From contig CAMGCA010000102.1 in the NCBI GenBank assembly GCA_946011705.1, forward strand, positions 1 to 7,031: a DNA stretch of 7,031 bases, read 5' to 3'. Shown piece after piece: positions 4,913 through 7,031 of this stretch. This DNA is from an uncultured Clostridia bacterium (GTDB lineage Bacteria > Bacillota > Clostridia > Oscillospirales > Oscillospiraceae). The first letter of the stretch is position 1. Each line of letters starts with the position of its first letter. The position numbers and the translations under genes are program-made. The notes under the pieces are model-generated. The model saw only the letters and a list, made by a program, of their open reading frames with translations. It had not been told where the DNA came from and did not search any database.

Positions 4913-6454
4913 ATGGAAGATTCTATCATTCTCCAAATGCGGGAAATCGTCAAAGAGTTTCCGGGCGTTCGCGCACTGGACGGCGTAACGCTGGAAGTGC
5001 GGCGGGGTGAGATTCATTCGATCTGCGGCGAAAATGGCGCAGGAAAATCCACCCTGATGAAAGTATTGTCCGGTGTCTACCCATACGGTTCTTACGAGGG
5101 CCAGATTTTCTACATGGGAGAAGAGGCCAAGTTCAAAAACATCAAGGAATCGGAAAATGCCGGAATCGTCATCATCCATCAGGAGCTGACCATGATCCCT
5201 GAGCTTTCCATTACCGAGAATATCTTTATGGGCAATGAGATCGTAAAGCACGGCCTCATTGACTGGGAGGAAGCCCGTCGGCGGACCATGGACTTGATGG
5301 ATCGTGTGGGTCTGAATCTGAACCCCAATACCCTGATCAAAAATCTGGGTGTGGGCCAGCAGCAGCTGGTGGAAATTGCGAAGGCATTGTCCAAGAATGT
5401 CAAGCTGCTGATTCTGGATGAGCCCACCTCCGCTCTGAATGAGGCGGATTCTGCCAATCTTCTGGAGCTGATGCGGGGCCTGAAGAGCAAGGGCATCACC
5501 TGTATCATGATCTCCCACAAACTCAATGAAATCGCGGCGATCTCCGATGCAGTTACGGTTATCCGCGACGGACGCACCGTCGAGACCTACCCCGTGGAAG
5601 CAGGTCATGTGGATGAGGACCGGATCATCAGTTCCATGGTAGGCCGCACGATCGAGAACCGCTATCCGCCCCATGAGTCCCACCCCGGTGAGATTATCTT
5701 TGAGGTATCCGACTGGTGTGTGGAGGATCCCAATGTCCCGGGCAGAATGGTCTGTAAAAACTCCAGTTTCCATGTCCGCGCCGGCGAGGTCGTGGGTTTT
5801 GCCGGCCTGATGGGCGCAGGACGGACAGAACTGATGCGCTCCATCTTCGGACATAATTATGGCATTTTCCACGGCGGTACCGTGAAAATGAAGGGCCGGG
5901 AGCTTTCTCTACCTTCCGTTTCCGCTGCCATTGAAGCAGGCATCGCCTATGTCCCCGAAGACCGGAAGAACTTAGGACTCAACCTGATTGATAATATCCG
6001 GATGACCATCGTATCAGCAAACCTGAAAGCGATTCTGAGAGGCAGGCTTCTGGATTTTGGCAAAGAGCGTCAAGCCGCAGAGCAGAGCCGTAACGCGCTC
6101 AGGATTAAGACGAATTCTGTCGATGCGGGCGTAACAACCCTGTCCGGCGGTAACCAGCAGAAAGTGGTGTTGGGCAAGTGGATGTTCGCCCAGCCGGAGG
6201 TTTTGATCCTGGATGAGCCTACCCGGGGCATCGATGTTGGTGCCAAGTACGAGATTTACCGCCTGATTCACGAGATGGCGGATCAGGGCAAGGCAGTGAT
6301 TCTGGTCTCTTCGGAGCTGCCGGAACTGCTGGGTATGTCGGATCGTATCTATACCATCTGTGAAGGCAGCATCACAGGTGTGATAGACAGCAAAGATGCA
6401 AACCAGGAAAAGTTGATGCGGTTGATGACAACGACCTCTGACGTAAAAGCATAA
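4913..6454 (+). CDS. mmsA: Multiple monosaccharide ABC transporter, tandem ATP-binding protein (GguA/MmsA type)
   Basis: 513 residues with two fused nucleotide-binding domains, the standard length for the RbsA/XylG/MglA class. Domain 1: Walker A GENGAGKST (39-47), Q-loop Gln90 (IIHQEL), signature region LGVGQQQ (145-151), Walker B LLILDE (165-170), switch His202. Domain 2: degenerate Walker A GLMGAGRTE (298-306, Arg304 for Lys), VPEDRK (347-352), intact signature LSGGNQQKV (410-418), Walker B LILDE with Glu435, and SSE in place of the switch His. This asymmetry is normal for the class. Segments such as VYPYGSYEG, GLIDWEEARRRT and RYPPHE recall GguA (also called MmsA), the ATPase of the ChvE-GguA-GguB importer, more than RbsA or MglA. 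It powers uptake of pentoses/hexoses such as xylose, arabinose, glucose or galactose in known relatives; the exact sugar here is unknown. The permease start follows after 24 bases. Confidence 0.92.
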   Translation: MEDSIILQMREIVKEFPGVRALDGVTLEVRRGEIHSICGENGAGKSTLMKVLSGVYPYGSYEGQIFYMGEEAKFKNIKESENAGIVIIHQELTMIPELSITENIFMGNEIVKHGLIDWEEARRRTMDLMDRVGLNLNPNTLIKNLGVGQQQLVEIAKALSKNVKLLILDEPTSALNEADSANLLELMRGLKSKGITCIMISHKLNEIAAISDAVTVIRDGRTVETYPVEAGHVDEDRIISSMVGRTIENRYPPHESHPGEIIFEVSDWCVEDPNVPGRMVCKNSSFHVRAGEVVGFAGLMGAGRTELMRSIFGHNYGIFHGGTVKMKGRELSLPSVSAAIEAGIAYVPEDRKNLGLNLIDNIRMTIVSANLKAILRGRLLDFGKERQAAEQSRNALRIKTNSVDAGVTTLSGGNQQKVVLGKWMFAQPEVLILDEPTRGIDVGAKYEIYRLIHEMADQGKAVILVSSELPELLGMSDRIYTICEGSITGVIDSKDANQEKLMRLMTTTSDVKA

Positions 6455-6478
6455 TGCGAGAAAGGATGGAATCGTCTT

Positions 6479-7031
6479 ATGAACAAAATTAAAAAAGTGT
6501 TGGGAGACGACCTGCATAAATACACGATGGTAATCGCGTTGATTGCACTGATCGTTTTCTTCAATATTGCCTCGGGCGGAAAAATGATTACCCCCTCCAA
6601 TTTCCAGAATCTTTTGTCTGGTAATGCGTACGTGCTGATTCTTGCCATCGGTATGCTGATGGTCATCGTCATCGGGCAGATTGACTTGTCCGTTGGTTCC
6701 GTTGCCGGTTTCTGCGGAATGGTCATGGCCATCGCATTCCAGAAATGGAATTTCCCCTGGTGGGCAGCGGTGCTGCTGGGCATGGGAATCGGTGTTCTGG
6801 TCGGCGCATGGAACGGCTTCTGGGTGGCAAAGATGGGCATTCCCGGTTTTATCACGACCCTGGGCAGCATGATGATTTTCCGCGGCGCTGTCATCTGGAT
6901 TTCCCACTCTATCTCCGTCCCCGCTCCTTCGGAACTGAAATGGTTCGGCGCCGGTCACCTGCCTGAATGGGGCCCTGCCTTTACGGGAATGAACAACTCC
7001 ACGCTGCTGCTGGGCATCTTCGCTTTCGCGT
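6479..7031 (+). CDS. mmsB: Multiple monosaccharide ABC transporter permease, N-terminal part (GguB/MmsB type; 3' truncated by window edge)
   Basis: The reading frame is open from ATG 6479 to the window end, 184 residues plus one base. It starts 24 bases after the ATPase stop, with a weak purine site (AAGGATGG, about 6462-6469). Hydrophobic segments lie near 15-31, 50-66, 72-87, 94-115 and 122-141. The BPD_transp_2 hallmark GQIDLSVGSVAG (66-77) and the conserved GIPGFITTLGSMMIFRG (120-136) place it with RbsC/XylH/GguB permeases; WNGFWVAKMGIP resembles GguB. It should form the membrane channel energised by the preceding ATPase. Family members of the GguB type run to nearly 400 residues, so roughly half is visible. 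A binding-protein gene may follow outside the window. Confidence 0.9.
   Translation, partial: MNKIKKVLGDDLHKYTMVIALIALIVFFNIASGGKMITPSNFQNLLSGNAYVLILAIGMLMVIVIGQIDLSVGSVAGFCGMVMAIAFQKWNFPWWAAVLLGMGIGVLVGAWNGFWVAKMGIPGFITTLGSMMIFRGAVIWISHSISVPAPSELKWFGAGHLPEWGPAFTGMNNSTLLLGIFAFA

Noticed and set aside
5804..5830. Loss of the Walker A lysine (Arg304) in the second ATPase domain
   Set aside because: Degenerate second Walker A motifs are normal in the RbsA/MglA/XylG/GguA class, so it is not a sign of decay.
4799..5872. Long minus-strand open frame (357 codons) opposite the phosphatase end and the ATPase gene
   Set aside because: It mirrors the third-position pattern of a strong plus-strand ABC gene with all expected motifs; the translation is rich in His, Gln and Asp with no recognisable domain. 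A shadow frame.
6014..6958. Minus-strand open frame (314 codons) opposite the ATPase and permease genes
   Set aside because: The plus strand carries continuous ABC ATPase and permease motifs across the same bases; the minus translation is low-complexity and unlike any family.

Overview
The window reads as a sugar-responsive accessory locus from a Gram-positive gut-type Clostridia bacterium. Oscillospiraceae or Lachnospiraceae relatives are the likeliest source, but this is inference from gene content, purine-rich Shine-Dalgarno sites, a lipoprotein signal and moderately GC-rich coding DNA; no marker gene fixes the taxon. All genes lie on the plus strand in two blocks.

Block 1 (1-3791) is a tightly packed, translationally coupled sensory operon. 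It begins inside the C-terminal part of an RbsB-like sugar-binding protein (5' end outside the window). A multi-pass membrane histidine kinase of the HisKA_3/NarL class follows (TAATG junction), then a NarL/LuxR-type response regulator (GTG start, strong ribosome binding site), then a family 1 extracellular solute-binding lipoprotein (ATGA overlap). The operon ends at a strong GC-rich hairpin (3802-3835).

The 234-base gap 3792-4025 holds that terminator and an AT-rich regulatory region: a perfect 17-bp dyad (3861-3877), CAAAT boxes recurring every 20-23 bp, a 9-bp direct repeat and a TATAAT -10 box (3947-3952) without a good -35 box.

Block 2 (4026-7031, running off the end) is a transport operon: a Cof-type HAD phosphatase, a tandem-ATPase sugar ABC protein of the GguA/MmsA (multiple monosaccharide) type, and the N-terminal part of its GguB/MmsB-type permease.

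Working model (inference): one or both binding proteins present a sugar to the membrane kinase, the kinase phosphorylates the LuxR-type regulator, and the regulator activates the promoter in the gap to express the transporter and a sugar-phosphate phosphatase. The most notable points are a two-component pair flanked by binding proteins of two different families with no permease of their own in view, the repeat-rich promoter, and a phosphatase gene where the binding-protein gene of a chvE-gguA-gguB operon would normally lie.
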